Under the pieces are notes generated by a model. It had not been told where the DNA came from. It made no database searches and was given only the letters and a program-made list of their open reading frames with translations. Position numbers and translations under genes: made by a program. Of a stretch of DNA of 34,449 nucleotides, positions 25,649 through 33,996 are shown in pieces. The stretch is from Spirochaetota bacterium (lineage in GTDB: Bacteria > Spirochaetota > Leptospiria > Turneriellales > Turneriellaceae), in NCBI GenBank assembly GCA_017302045.1, contig JAFLED010000003.1:1-34449 (forward strand), in the 5' to 3' direction. The number at the start of each line of letters is the position of its first letter. Within the stretch, counting starts at the first letter, position 1.

Positions 25649-26116
25649 TTAACGGATGCGCCCGAGTTTCGAGGCGACGAGATATTCGCGTATCGTGTCT
25701 TTATTTTCGCCGAGTATGCGGAAGAGAATTTTCTTTGCCGTAAAAATCTCACCCGCAATACCCGTGCTGCGCACGAAAGTGTAACGGTATTCGCCGGCTT
25801 TCGTCTGGTCGTATTCGCGCGGCGCATTCTGCCGCTCGGCTCCGGCGAGGGTTTCATACCCCTGTTTCGCCTGCGCGTCGTCGGCGAATTCCCAGACATC
25901 GAGCGACAGCAGTGTACCGAAATGACCCGTCTTGGCTTCTTTGGCTTCGAGCGTGAGTTCTGTGTTCTTTTCTACCTGTTTTGGCTGATTCTTGAACTCG
26001 GCGATGAAAACGTCGTCGAGCGATTTGAAGCTGGCGTCGATTTCTGTGAAGATCGAAGATTTTTTGCAGGAGATCAGGTTCAGAATAAGCAATAAAAAAA
26101 AATACTTCGCGCGCAT
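25649..26116 (-). CDS. Predicted lipoprotein between rpe and mqnD
   Basis: 155 residues. The signal peptide ends in the loose lipobox NLISC (Cys17), typical of spirochaetes. The mature part (about 135 residues) is charged with alternating strand-like segments (SLDVWEFADDAQAKQGYETL, YRYTFVRSTG). No named family is recognised. The ATG shares a base with the rpe stop (TGATG), and mqnD starts 5 nt after its stop, so all three are surely co-transcribed. A role in menaquinone synthesis is not implied by its sequence. Confidence 0.7.
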   Translation of the reverse strand: MRAKYFFLLLILNLISCKKSSIFTEIDASFKSLDDVFIAEFKNQPKQVEKNTELTLEAKEAKTGHFGTLLSLDVWEFADDAQAKQGYETLAGAERQNAPREYDQTKAGEYRYTFVRSTGIAGEIFTAKKILFRILGENKDTIREYLVASKLGRIR

Positions 26117-26760
26117 CAGAGCCCCTTGAGTTTTTTAACCTTCTCTTTCATATCGCCTTTAAAAACATAGCTACCCGAAACCAGAATATCGGCTCCGGCC
26201 TCGACGAGTTGTGAGGCGTTCACATCAGAAACTCCACCGTCGACTTCGATCTCGAATGGATGCCCTTTTGCTTTCAGCGACTTGAGTACAGTCAGGCGCT
26301 CCCACGAGGCTTCGATGAACTTCTGCCCGTAAAAACCTGGCTCTACCGACATGAGTAAGACAACGTCAATGTAACGTGTTAGATCTTCCAGCACAGAAAC
26401 CGGCGTGCGTGGGTTGAGTGAAATACCTGCCTTGATGCCGCGCGCACGAATCTCTTCGGCGAGGCGTATCGGGGCGGTCGTCGCTTCATAGTGGAACGTG
26501 ATAATCGCCGGTTTGAGATCGAAATATTTTCGTGCTTCGGCTTCGGGTTTTGCTACCATCAGGTGCACATCGAGCGGCACCTTTGACTCGGCAGAAATTG
26601 CAGCCGTGATCTGATCGCCAAAAGTCAGCGCGGGTACGAAGTGCCCGTCCATGACGTCGATGTGAATGTATTCGCACCCCGCGGCTTCGATGTCCTTTGC
26701 CGCTTTACCAAGATGCGCCAGCGGCGCGGCGAGTATGCTGGGTGAAATTTTTACGGGCAT
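26116..26760 (-). CDS. rpe: Ribulose-phosphate 3-epimerase
   Basis: Rpe interconverts ribulose-5-phosphate and xylulose-5-phosphate in the pentose phosphate pathway. The TIM barrel shows ISPSILAAPLAHLG, HIDVMDGHFVPALTFG (metal His/Asp), LDVHLMVAKPE, TFHYEAT, LMSVEPGFYGQKF and EVDGGVSDVNA with VSGSYVFKG at the phosphate site. It is 214 residues and complete. It follows the PASTA gene by 22 nt on the same strand. In Firmicutes rpe lies close behind the PASTA kinase prkC and rsgA, so this pairing resembles that order without the kinase domain. Confidence 0.97.
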   Translation of the reverse strand: MPVKISPSILAAPLAHLGKAAKDIEAAGCEYIHIDVMDGHFVPALTFGDQITAAISAESKVPLDVHLMVAKPEAEARKYFDLKPAIITFHYEATTAPIRLAEEIRARGIKAGISLNPRTPVSVLEDLTRYIDVVLLMSVEPGFYGQKFIEASWERLTVLKSLKAKGHPFEIEVDGGVSDVNASQLVEAGADILVSGSYVFKGDMKEKVKKLKGL

Positions 26761-26782
26761 GTGCGGTAAACCTGCCGGAGGA

Positions 26783-27994
26783 TTAAAGCGTGTCGGCTTT
26801 CAGCTTAACGGTTTTATCGGGTTCGCGCGCTTTCTGAGGAGCTTCGCTTTTTTGAGCATCGCCGACGATGGTTTTCGTAGATTCTGGCGCCTTTTCACCG
26901 GGTTTCGCCGCGGTATACGCGTAATAATCTTTGTAGACGTCGAATTTTTCATTGCGGCGGCGAAAGACCGGCAGGGGGGATTGATTTTTTACCAGGAAGT
27001 ATTCGCTGTACGGGGAGCCATCTTCTGCCACAATCACTTCACGGCGTGCGATCGTCAGCACCTGATCTTTCTCGCCCCATTTTTTTTCGGGGACAAAAAG
27101 CTGCACGAATGGCAGATCTTCAAAATCGATTTTGCTTTTTCCCTTGCCGATGATTTCAGTGAACTGGCCGACCACCAGCTCGATGCTTTCAGCGGTAATT
27201 TTTGCATCGGCAACTAAAGTCGCATTTTCGTCTGCTTTTTCCGTTTTTGTCAGTTTGATCGTTGCCGGTATTTTCATGTGGTAGGCGGCATTGAGCGCTA
27301 TCGAAACCGGCGTGCCTTTTTCGATCTTTTGTTTCAACAGCGCTTGTGGGCCCGCGGCGCTCACGGGGGCGGGCCCGTCAGAGATGAGTAGCGAAACGGG
27401 GGTATTGGGAATTACGGGTGTGCCGATGGGGGGAAATTGCGCCAAGACCTCACGCCGGGGTTGTGCAGATGGTACGCGCGTGATTACTCCTTTACGCAAT
27501 GAGAAAATACGGCCACCAACGGGTAGGCTGGCAAGCGAACCTTCGACGAGGTCTTCTGAAAAGCCGGTCAGTTTGGGCACTTGTACGATGGCATCGGAAA
27601 GGTTTACCAGCAATTCGAATTTCGTGTTTTTATCTACGGATTTTCCGGGGGTTAAGTCCTGCGCGAGAATGTAACCATAGGGATACTGCGGAAGATAAGC
27701 CGCTTTGATATCGACCTTAAATTCTTCGCGCAGCTTATTGTGTTCGCCCAGGAACAGACGGCCGACAACGTCGGGCACGAGGGTTTTTTCGCTGTCGGCA
27801 AAAAGAACCTTGAAAACGGCAAAGCCTGAAATTAGGAAGATTGAAAGACCGACGAAATAAAACAAAAGAATTTTGGAGAGATGCTTCACAAACAGCATTT
27901 TGGGAATTTGGGGGGCAGCCGTGGTTTCCTGACTTTTCATTACACCGGTAGAAAAACGGTCTGAAAACAGGTTGTAAATATGTTCTTGACGCAC
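26783..27994 (-). CDS. Membrane-anchored PASTA-domain protein without a kinase domain
   Basis: Up to 403 residues from GTG 27994; ATG 27940 (385 residues) is an equally good start. A short cytoplasmic N-terminus, one transmembrane helix (about 41-66) and an external part with PASTA-like units: VPDVVGRLFLGEHNKLREE to about residue 130, then VQVPKLTGFSEDLVEGSL to about residue 208 ending LLISDGP, and a third, more divergent, segment. PASTA domains bind muropeptides or beta-lactams in kinases and PBPs. No Ser/Thr kinase or transpeptidase domain is present. The C-terminal ~45 residues are Lys/Glu/Pro-rich. It leads a run with rpe and is divergent from the creatininase-family gene (25 bp between). 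Confidence 0.8.
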   Translation of the reverse strand: MRQEHIYNLFSDRFSTGVMKSQETTAAPQIPKMLFVKHLSKILLFYFVGLSIFLISGFAVFKVLFADSEKTLVPDVVGRLFLGEHNKLREEFKVDIKAAYLPQYPYGYILAQDLTPGKSVDKNTKFELLVNLSDAIVQVPKLTGFSEDLVEGSLASLPVGGRIFSLRKGVITRVPSAQPRREVLAQFPPIGTPVIPNTPVSLLISDGPAPVSAAGPQALLKQKIEKGTPVSIALNAAYHMKIPATIKLTKTEKADENATLVADAKITAESIELVVGQFTEIIGKGKSKIDFEDLPFVQLFVPEKKWGEKDQVLTIARREVIVAEDGSPYSEYFLVKNQSPLPVFRRRNEKFDVYKDYYAYTAAKPGEKAPESTKTIVGDAQKSEAPQKAREPDKTVKLKADTL

Positions 27995-28019
27995 TTTTAT
28001 TTCAGAACCGTTTCAGGCC

Positions 28020-28949
28020 ATGGAATTTTACGACGAGTTTCCCGAAAGCCGGCTTGCAGGGTTATTTGCAGAAAGCCCCCTGTTTATTTTTGTTAATCCT
28101 ACGGAGTATCATGGCCCGCACCTGCCTCTCGCTAACGATTACCTGATTAGCCGCGGGCTTGCCGAGCGCCTGTTCCAGAGGCTCAAAAAAGCCGGTCTCG
28201 CGGAGCAATTTATCGCGGCGCCGCTGGTGAATCTGGGGCTCGATCCGACACCGGGGCCGGGTACTATAACCACAACCCCGCGCCAATTCGACAGCCATCT
28301 CGACCAGATCGCCGAAAAATTACCCGGTCTCGGGGTAAAACGCGCCATCGTGATGACCTTCCATGGTGCCCCCCGGCATAACCATGCTTTGCAGCGCTTC
28401 ATTAAAAAGCTCGGCGCCGTGGGCATTCAGGCTCTTAACCCGATGAACACGATATTGAAAAGGCTGCTTGAATACCGGCCCGGCGATTATGCCGAGGCTA
28501 TAGCTCCGGTTAAGGATGCCTCGGTGCGCGAAGAGATTTCGAAAAATCTGGGTAGTGATTACCACGGTGGCTTCTTTGAAACTTCGCTGACGCTGGCACT
28601 TGCGCCCGCAAGCGTAGATCCGGCACATAAACATTTACCCGATTGCCCTGCGATAGAGATTCCCGCCTGGCAGAGGGCTGCGATACAGGGTATGCGTTCC
28701 GTCGGTCAACCCATGGCGGCGCGCGAACTTTTTTTTGCCGCCGAAGCGCTGGCTTGGCTGAAGCTCGATCCCTTTCCCGGTTATACAGGCAAGCCACGTT
28801 TCGCGAATGCAAAAAGCGGTGAGCTATTCGTGGCGAGAATTCTCGATGAATATGAAGCGGCTGTGCATGCCGTATTCGTCGATGGTATGAATCCGCCCGA
28901 ACCTGTTATGGGCGTCACCGAACTGATTGCGGGTGTCGTGGGTGTATGA
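28020..28949 (+). CDS. Creatininase-family metal-dependent amidohydrolase
   Basis: 309 residues. Metal-ligand motifs of the family are E29-x-H31-x-x-H34 with Asp40 (PTEYHGPHLPLAND), then HGAPRHNHAL and DYHGGFFETSLTLAL near residues 120 and 185. Family members include creatininase, formamide hydrolases of riboflavin/F420 synthesis (ArfB) and mycofactocin MftE. None of the usual neighbours (fol, rib or mft genes) is here, so the substrate is open. The ATG sits only 25 bp from the divergent PASTA gene. Its stop is 13 bp from the convergent HPt gene. Confidence 0.85.
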   Translation: MEFYDEFPESRLAGLFAESPLFIFVNPTEYHGPHLPLANDYLISRGLAERLFQRLKKAGLAEQFIAAPLVNLGLDPTPGPGTITTTPRQFDSHLDQIAEKLPGLGVKRAIVMTFHGAPRHNHALQRFIKKLGAVGIQALNPMNTILKRLLEYRPGDYAEAIAPVKDASVREEISKNLGSDYHGGFFETSLTLALAPASVDPAHKHLPDCPAIEIPAWQRAAIQGMRSVGQPMAARELFFAAEALAWLKLDPFPGYTGKPRFANAKSGELFVARILDEYEAAVHAVFVDGMNPPEPVMGVTELIAGVVGV

Positions 28950-28962
28950 TGGGGGCGCGGCT

Positions 28963-29304
28963 CTATGGAAAAGCAGCGGCTTTGTAAGTCTTCACTTCTT
29001 CGAGTAGTTTTTCGAGTTGGTCGAGATCAGCCCCGGCGTTGGCGAGGTTTTGCGATTTCGTGCGTACGTTCAGGTCGATGAGAATGGCGCTCATGGAATT
29101 AAGCCCCAGGCTCATGGCGCTGCCCTTGAGCGTGTGCACGCAGTAATCGACCTTCTGTGCGTCATTGGTACCCAGCGCTGTCTTGGCGTCGGCGATCAGC
29201 TTCGCCGAATTTTCGATAAACTTACTCAGCAGCTTCGTGATTAAGGCGTCGCCACCCAGAGCCTTGAGTTCTGCCAGTTTTTCGGGAGAAATTTCGGTCG
29301 CCAT
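28963..29304 (-). CDS. Stand-alone HPt phosphotransfer protein
   Basis: 113 residues from ATG 29304 (GTG 29349 gives 128). Single HPt four-helix bundle with phospho-acceptor His57 in CVHTLKGSAMSLGL, as in the relay step between a hybrid kinase receiver and a final response regulator. No response-regulator gene is adjacent. The hybrid kinase at 11215-13380 lacks an HPt domain and may use this or another such protein. It lies downstream of copy B of the paralogue family on the same strand, 101 bp after it, and could share a transcript. Confidence 0.88.
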   Translation of the reverse strand: MATEISPEKLAELKALGGDALITKLLSKFIENSAKLIADAKTALGTNDAQKVDYCVHTLKGSAMSLGLNSMSAILIDLNVRTKSQNLANAGADLDQLEKLLEEVKTYKAAAFP

Positions 29305-29405
29305 GGCGGGAAGATCGGGAGCGCGCGGGGGCACGTCAACTTTTAACACTGCTGTGTGATGATATCGGGTTTATTTAGGCTGGGTCTGCTATTCTAGGAG
29401 CATTT

Positions 29406-29975
29406 CTACGCGGCTTGGTGCAATAATTGCCAAATTTCCATCACGGATAGGTCTGCTTTGGAAATTATTTCCGCTTTTTGACAATATTCTAGTATTCGAC
29501 CGTTATTGTTTTCCGTATGGCAGGTATAGTTAATGAAAAAGTCAGCGTATTGGCGTTTGCGCCGGGCGAGACGCTGGTTCCAATACCTGGAATTCCTCAA
29601 ATCCTGCGCGCAAAGGAGTGTTTCCAGAAGCCGTGGCAGATAAACACGGATAGCCAAATCGAGCATACGGGATATGGATTCACCCGAGTGCAACGCCCGC
29701 TGCCAGAGGCTTGCATACAGTACCTGGTTTATGTACAGGGGATGAATGGCATACGCCTGACCTTCCCGATTATACCGCCGCAGGCCATTCGTCTTGAGAC
29801 CCCGGCCGCGCCAGTTTTTCAGGTATTCCTTGAAAAGCCGGCGATATATCTCATGATCGGAGAACCGGATACCGTTCCGGGACAGCATTTTTTTTGCAGC
29901 CAGCAGGCGGCGGTAAGCGGAGTCAGGCAGAGAAACGGATGTTTTCCTGCAGATGAGGGGGTGAATATTTTTCAT
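29406..29975 (-). CDS. Uncharacterised RHH-like paralogue, copy B
   Basis: 189 residues, homologous over residues 1-118 without gaps to the protein at 7678-8238. Unit 1 (TSVSLPDSAYRRLLAAKKML then FSDHEIYRRLFKEYL) and unit 2 (YAIHPLYINQVLYASLWQRAL then SISRMLDLAIRVYLPRLLE) each look like a strand followed by two helices, as in ribbon-helix-helix DNA-binding proteins. After a short gap the C-termini can be aligned again (RYWNQRLARRK, DFFINY). No function is recognised; a small DNA-binding regulator is inferred. ATG 29975 is supported by the equal MK-to-TSV distance in both copies. The shared upstream element lies 14-46 nt ahead of the start. The HPt gene follows on the same strand. Confidence 0.75.
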   Translation of the reverse strand: MKNIHPLICRKTSVSLPDSAYRRLLAAKKMLSRNGIRFSDHEIYRRLFKEYLKNWRGRGLKTNGLRRYNREGQAYAIHPLYINQVLYASLWQRALHSGESISRMLDLAIRVYLPRLLETLLCAQDLRNSRYWNQRLARRKRQYADFFINYTCHTENNNGRILEYCQKAEIISKADLSVMEIWQLLHQAA

Positions 29976-29988
29976 AGAAGCTCTACAT

Positions 29989-30021
29989 AAGAAATACCCA
30001 AAGTGGTCTGTTTTTTCTCAC
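29989..30021 (-). promoter_or_regulatory. Bipartite upstream element shared with the 7678-8238 paralogue
   Basis: Read on the minus strand: GTGAGAAAAAA, 12 nt, GGTATTTCTT, ending 13 nt before the ATG at 29975. Both blocks and the 12-nt spacing match the element at 7641-7673; the 12 spacer bases mostly differ. The match is therefore block-wise, as for a protein-binding site or promoter, not a recent duplication. Confidence 0.6.
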
Positions 30022-30062
30022 ATGAATTTTAGAAAAGGGAAATAGTTTACTTCGAATCTTTC

Positions 30063-32525
30063 ATGCCGAATTTCTTTACACCGCGTCAAAATGCCCACCC
30101 CTGCCAAAGCGTGCGCGGTATTATCCAACTTTATGCAAAGCTCGCCGATCGCGCGGCGCGCGTGTTTCTGGCTGAAAATCTGGGCCGCCGCATCACCGGC
30201 ATTGCCTTTTACGGGCTGTTCTTTTTTTTCACCGCGCTCTTCTCTGTGGCTATTTTGAGCCAGGCATGGCGTGCTCTGGCGCTCGATTCGTACAAACCTT
30301 CTGTGCCCAGCGAGCTCTATGACCGCAAAGGCCGCCTGATTACGACTTTTTTTCAAGATCAGCGGATTCTTGCACCCGAGAAAGATATCCCTACACACCT
30401 CAAGCAGGCTTTTATTGCAATGGAAGATAACCACTTCTATGAACATGCAGGTATTTCGCCACAGGGTATTTTTCGTGCGTTTCTGATTAATCTTCAGGCG
30501 GGGCAGGTCAAACAAGGGGGATCTACCATTACGCAGCAGCTGGCTAAAGTAGTGCTGACTGACCAGAAGCGTACCTTTACACGCAAGATAAAAGAAGCTG
30601 CCCTGGCCCTCATTATCGATGCAGGTTATTCAAAAGACAAGATTCTGCATCTCTATTGTAACCAGATCTATTTTGGCCATGGTAACTACGGAGTCGAAGC
30701 AGCCTCGCAGTTCTATTTCGATTCTTCGGTAAAAAATATCACAGTCGCCCAGGCGGCCATTCTTGCGACGTTGCCCAGTTCTCCTAATCGTTATTCGCCG
30801 ATACGCAACCCGCATCTTTCGCGCGCCCGTCTGCAGCATGCGCTGATGAAGATGGTCGACTTAGGCTTTATCGATATCCAGGCGGCGCAAAAAGCCGAGG
30901 CCGAGGCGACGCATTATTACGGAACGCTGAACATTGCCCCGACCGAGACGGCATTCGGGCGCCGCGTCGATAATGCGCCGTATTTCTCCGAAACCGTGCG
31001 CCCGATACTCGAAAAAGAATTCGGTAAACATGCGCTTTATAACGAAGGCCTGAAGATTCACACCGGGCTTGATCTCGATCACCAGAAGGCAGCACAAGAT
31101 GCGCTGTGGCGCGGTGTGCGGGCGCAGAATTCAATTTCGCGTAACTATTTTTTCTCAAAACAGCTCGAGCTTTCTCATGAATATTCAGCGCTGCTGACTC
31201 TGGCGCAGATGTCGTTGAATTTACCCGAACTCAACCCGCAGAAGCGTTTCGATCAGTATGAACTGCACATGAACTTTTTCGAAGAATATCTCGATCCGCT
31301 CGAACTGGTAAACCTCGGTTTCGGTGGTGACGAGCGCATGGACTCGGTGCTGACGCACCTGAGGGCTGATAACCCTTTTGCCAACCGGTACCTCGCGGTA
31401 CAGGGGGCTCTTGCCGAAATCGACAACATGACGGGCGAGGTTACGGCCGTTGTGGGCGGACTTCCGTTCAGTACGCAGAACCAGATTAACCGGGCAATAC
31501 AGATGGAGCGCCAACCTGGGTCTTCTTTTAAGCCGCTGCTCTATGCCGCCGCGATAGAAACGAAGAAAGTGACCGCGGCGACACAGTTTCCCGATTCACC
31601 GATTGTCTCGATCGACGAGCGCGGCGATCTCTGGATGCCCGAAAATTATTCCTCGGGTTTTCGCGGATTTATTACGCTGCGCGATGCGCTGCGGTTCTCG
31701 GTAAATACCGTGAGCATCACGGTTGCCCGCGAAGTCGGACTGAGTAACGTTTTGCCGACCATTGCGAAAGAACTGTATGTTAAACCGCAACAGATCCCGT
31801 ATAACCTTTCTATTGCGCTGGGCACACACGAGGTCTCGCCGCTCGGCATGGCGCGTGGGTTTTCTCATTTCGCGCGCGGTGGCGAAAGTATAGAGCCCGT
31901 GATGCTGAAGAAGGTCTTTGACCGTAACAATAAACAAATTAAAGATTTTACTCCCGTGCAGAAGAAAGAGCAGATTATCAGCGCGGGCACTGCGACGATT
32001 GTGCGTTCGCTGCTCGAGACGGCAGTACAGCATGGTACAGGCTCGAGCGTGCGCAAAACGGGTTACGGCGGTTACGCGGCCGGCAAAACCGGTACGACCA
32101 ACGGATTCCGCGATGCCTGGTTCGTGGGCTTCAACAAACGTTATACCGCAGCTGTTTGGGTCGGGTATGACCGGCCGAGTCTTTCTTTAGGGCCTGGCCA
32201 GGCAGGGGCGGGGGTAGCTGCACCCATTTGGGCAAATTATCAGAGCCGCATTGCCGCAAAGATCGCCGACGAAGAGCCCTACCTGAAAGAAGCCGAGCTG
32301 ACCGAGATAACTTTCTGCCGCTCTAACGGTTTGCCCGCAACTGCGAGCTGCGGCGAACCTTATAAAGAACTTTTTTTAGACGATACGGGTCCTGAAACCG
32401 GCAATAAGATCGATCTGGGCGAGAACACGGCGATCGACAACGAGCTCACAATTTCGGTACCGGCCCCGATCGAGAAAAAGCCGGTCGTCAAAACAAAAGA
32501 CTTCTTCGAAGGTGACGACGAATGA
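30063..32525 (+). CDS. mrcA: Bifunctional penicillin-binding protein 1A (class A PBP)
   Basis: 820 residues. Class A PBPs polymerise and cross-link peptidoglycan in the periplasm. One transmembrane helix (about 43-65) precedes the GT51 glycosyltransferase with catalytic Glu in FIAMEDNHFYEHAG (~121) and GGSTITQQLAK. The transpeptidase has SxxK at Ser ~487 (PGSSFKPLLY), SVN ~544 (RFSVNTVS) and KTG ~674 (AGKTGTTN). All motifs are intact. The C-terminal ~130 residues are acidic and probably flexible. The dnaX start overlaps its stop as ATGA, so both are on one transcript. The symbol follows E. coli usage; orthology to ponA/mrcA was not tested. Confidence 0.94.
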   Translation: MPNFFTPRQNAHPCQSVRGIIQLYAKLADRAARVFLAENLGRRITGIAFYGLFFFFTALFSVAILSQAWRALALDSYKPSVPSELYDRKGRLITTFFQDQRILAPEKDIPTHLKQAFIAMEDNHFYEHAGISPQGIFRAFLINLQAGQVKQGGSTITQQLAKVVLTDQKRTFTRKIKEAALALIIDAGYSKDKILHLYCNQIYFGHGNYGVEAASQFYFDSSVKNITVAQAAILATLPSSPNRYSPIRNPHLSRARLQHALMKMVDLGFIDIQAAQKAEAEATHYYGTLNIAPTETAFGRRVDNAPYFSETVRPILEKEFGKHALYNEGLKIHTGLDLDHQKAAQDALWRGVRAQNSISRNYFFSKQLELSHEYSALLTLAQMSLNLPELNPQKRFDQYELHMNFFEEYLDPLELVNLGFGGDERMDSVLTHLRADNPFANRYLAVQGALAEIDNMTGEVTAVVGGLPFSTQNQINRAIQMERQPGSSFKPLLYAAAIETKKVTAATQFPDSPIVSIDERGDLWMPENYSSGFRGFITLRDALRFSVNTVSITVAREVGLSNVLPTIAKELYVKPQQIPYNLSIALGTHEVSPLGMARGFSHFARGGESIEPVMLKKVFDRNNKQIKDFTPVQKKEQIISAGTATIVRSLLETAVQHGTGSSVRKTGYGGYAAGKTGTTNGFRDAWFVGFNKRYTAAVWVGYDRPSLSLGPGQAGAGVAAPIWANYQSRIAAKIADEEPYLKEAELTEITFCRSNGLPATASCGEPYKELFLDDTGPETGNKIDLGENTAIDNELTISVPAPIEKKPVVKTKDFFEGDDE

Positions 32526-33904
32526 GCCTCGCGACGCGCTATCGGCCACAGAACTTCGAAGATCTGGTTGGCCAGTTAGCAGCGGCACAAAGTCTTAAAA
32601 ACGCACTCGATTTCAAAAAGATCGGGCATGCCTATCTTTTTCACGGCGCACGCGGGGTGGGCAAGACAACGATGGCGCGTATTCTCGCGAAAGCGCTCAA
32701 CTGCGTGAATGGGCCGACTTCGACGATCTGTAATATCTGCGAACACTGTGTTGAGATATCCGAGGGGCGCTCGACCGACGTGATCGAAATCGATGCGGCT
32801 TCGAACCGCGGTATCGACAATATCCGCGAGCTTCGGGCGCAGGCTGTGTTCGCACCGATGAAATCCCGCTATAAGGTATATATCATCGACGAGGTGCACA
32901 TGCTGACCGTCGAGTCGTTTAACGCCTTATTAAAGACGCTCGAAGAACCGCCGCACCACGTCGTCTTTATTCTGGCGACGACAGAACTCCACAAGATTCC
33001 CGAAACGATTGCCTCGCGTTGTCAGGTCTTCACCTTCAAAAAATTTAACGCCCGGGAGATCGCGGGGCGTCTTGCCCACATACTCGAAAAAGAGCAGATC
33101 GCGTTTGAGAAAGATGCGCTGCTGCCGATCGCCGAGCGCGGCGAAGGTTCTTTGCGTGATGCCATTTCGCTATTAGACCAGACGCTGGCGTTTTCGGGAC
33201 AAGACAGCCTGACGATACAAGCGGTGCGCGCCTCGTTGGATATCCTGCCGATCGAAGTCTATAACCAGTTTGTGGCGGGCCTGAGAACTGGCGACCTGCA
33301 TGCGTTGCTGAACGCGATCCATGAACTGACGCAGGGCGGCGCGAACCTGCGTGTTTTTCTCAAAGACCTGCTGGCCTACTTGCGCGCGCTCGTGCTTGTG
33401 GGTGAAAAAGTCGAGGTGCATTCGCTCTCGAAAGAAGATGCAGCGCAGATCGCCGAACGCGCCGCCGAGTGGGATCGCCATGCCCTGATACGCGTCTTTC
33501 AGCAGCTGTTTAAGCTCAATCAGGATTTTTCGCAGATGCTCTCCGCGAAATCGAGCGAACTCAAAATGGCGCTCGAGATCGCGCTCGTCGATCTCGTACA
33601 GAAACTCAAAGAGCCATCGGTGAGCCAGTTAGTGCAGAAGATCGAACGTCTTAAAAACGCGATCGAAACCGGAAAGGGTTTTGAGGATACGGTTGCCGTA
33701 GCCGCGCCAGCGGCGCAGCCGGTTGCCGCAAAGCCTGTGGCCGCAAACCCTGTGGCCGCAAACCCTGTGGCCGCCGCCGTGCCGGCAGCGCCTGCCGCAG
33801 CTTCGGGCGAAGACCACCACGATACCGGTGCCTTTCTGCAGAAGGCCTTTCTGGCAGAAGAGGTGCCCGTAAATCCCGAAACGCAGAAAATGTTCGGCGG
33901 TTGA
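32522..33904 (+). CDS. dnaX: DNA polymerase III subunit gamma/tau (short form)
   Basis: 460 residues. DnaX is the ATPase of the clamp loader that puts the beta clamp on DNA. Walker A is HGARGVGKTT (41-50), the zinc cysteines are Cys61, 70, 73 and 76 (CNICEHC), Walker B is IIDEVHM (121-127), sensor 1 LATTE and the SRC finger are present. Domain III follows to ~380. The C-terminus is an Ala/Pro/Val-rich linker with a 5-residue repeat and a short tail, so the DnaB- and alpha-binding domains of a long tau are absent or minimal. I see no A6G-type slippery site for a gamma frameshift. It overlaps the PBP gene by 4 bp. Confidence 0.95.
   Translation: MSLATRYRPQNFEDLVGQLAAAQSLKNALDFKKIGHAYLFHGARGVGKTTMARILAKALNCVNGPTSTICNICEHCVEISEGRSTDVIEIDAASNRGIDNIRELRAQAVFAPMKSRYKVYIIDEVHMLTVESFNALLKTLEEPPHHVVFILATTELHKIPETIASRCQVFTFKKFNAREIAGRLAHILEKEQIAFEKDALLPIAERGEGSLRDAISLLDQTLAFSGQDSLTIQAVRASLDILPIEVYNQFVAGLRTGDLHALLNAIHELTQGGANLRVFLKDLLAYLRALVLVGEKVEVHSLSKEDAAQIAERAAEWDRHALIRVFQQLFKLNQDFSQMLSAKSSELKMALEIALVDLVQKLKEPSVSQLVQKIERLKNAIETGKGFEDTVAVAAPAAQPVAAKPVAANPVAANPVAAAVPAAPAAASGEDHHDTGAFLQKAFLAEEVPVNPETQKMFGG
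33719..33775 (+). repeat. 15-bp tandem repeat in the dnaX linker
   Basis: CCTGTGGCCGCAAAC occurs twice exactly (33734-33748, 33749-33763), preceded by a diverged copy (33719-33733) and followed by a partial one (33764-33775). It encodes PVAAN/PVAAK units. Length variation between strains is likely by slippage. Confidence 0.8.
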
Positions 33905-33996
33905 GCTCTCGGGCGCCCTATCTGCGGGTTGTTTCACGTAACGGTAAATACTGAATTCAGGTTGAAAGCATGTCGGGTGTCGTCGATGCGCACTCT

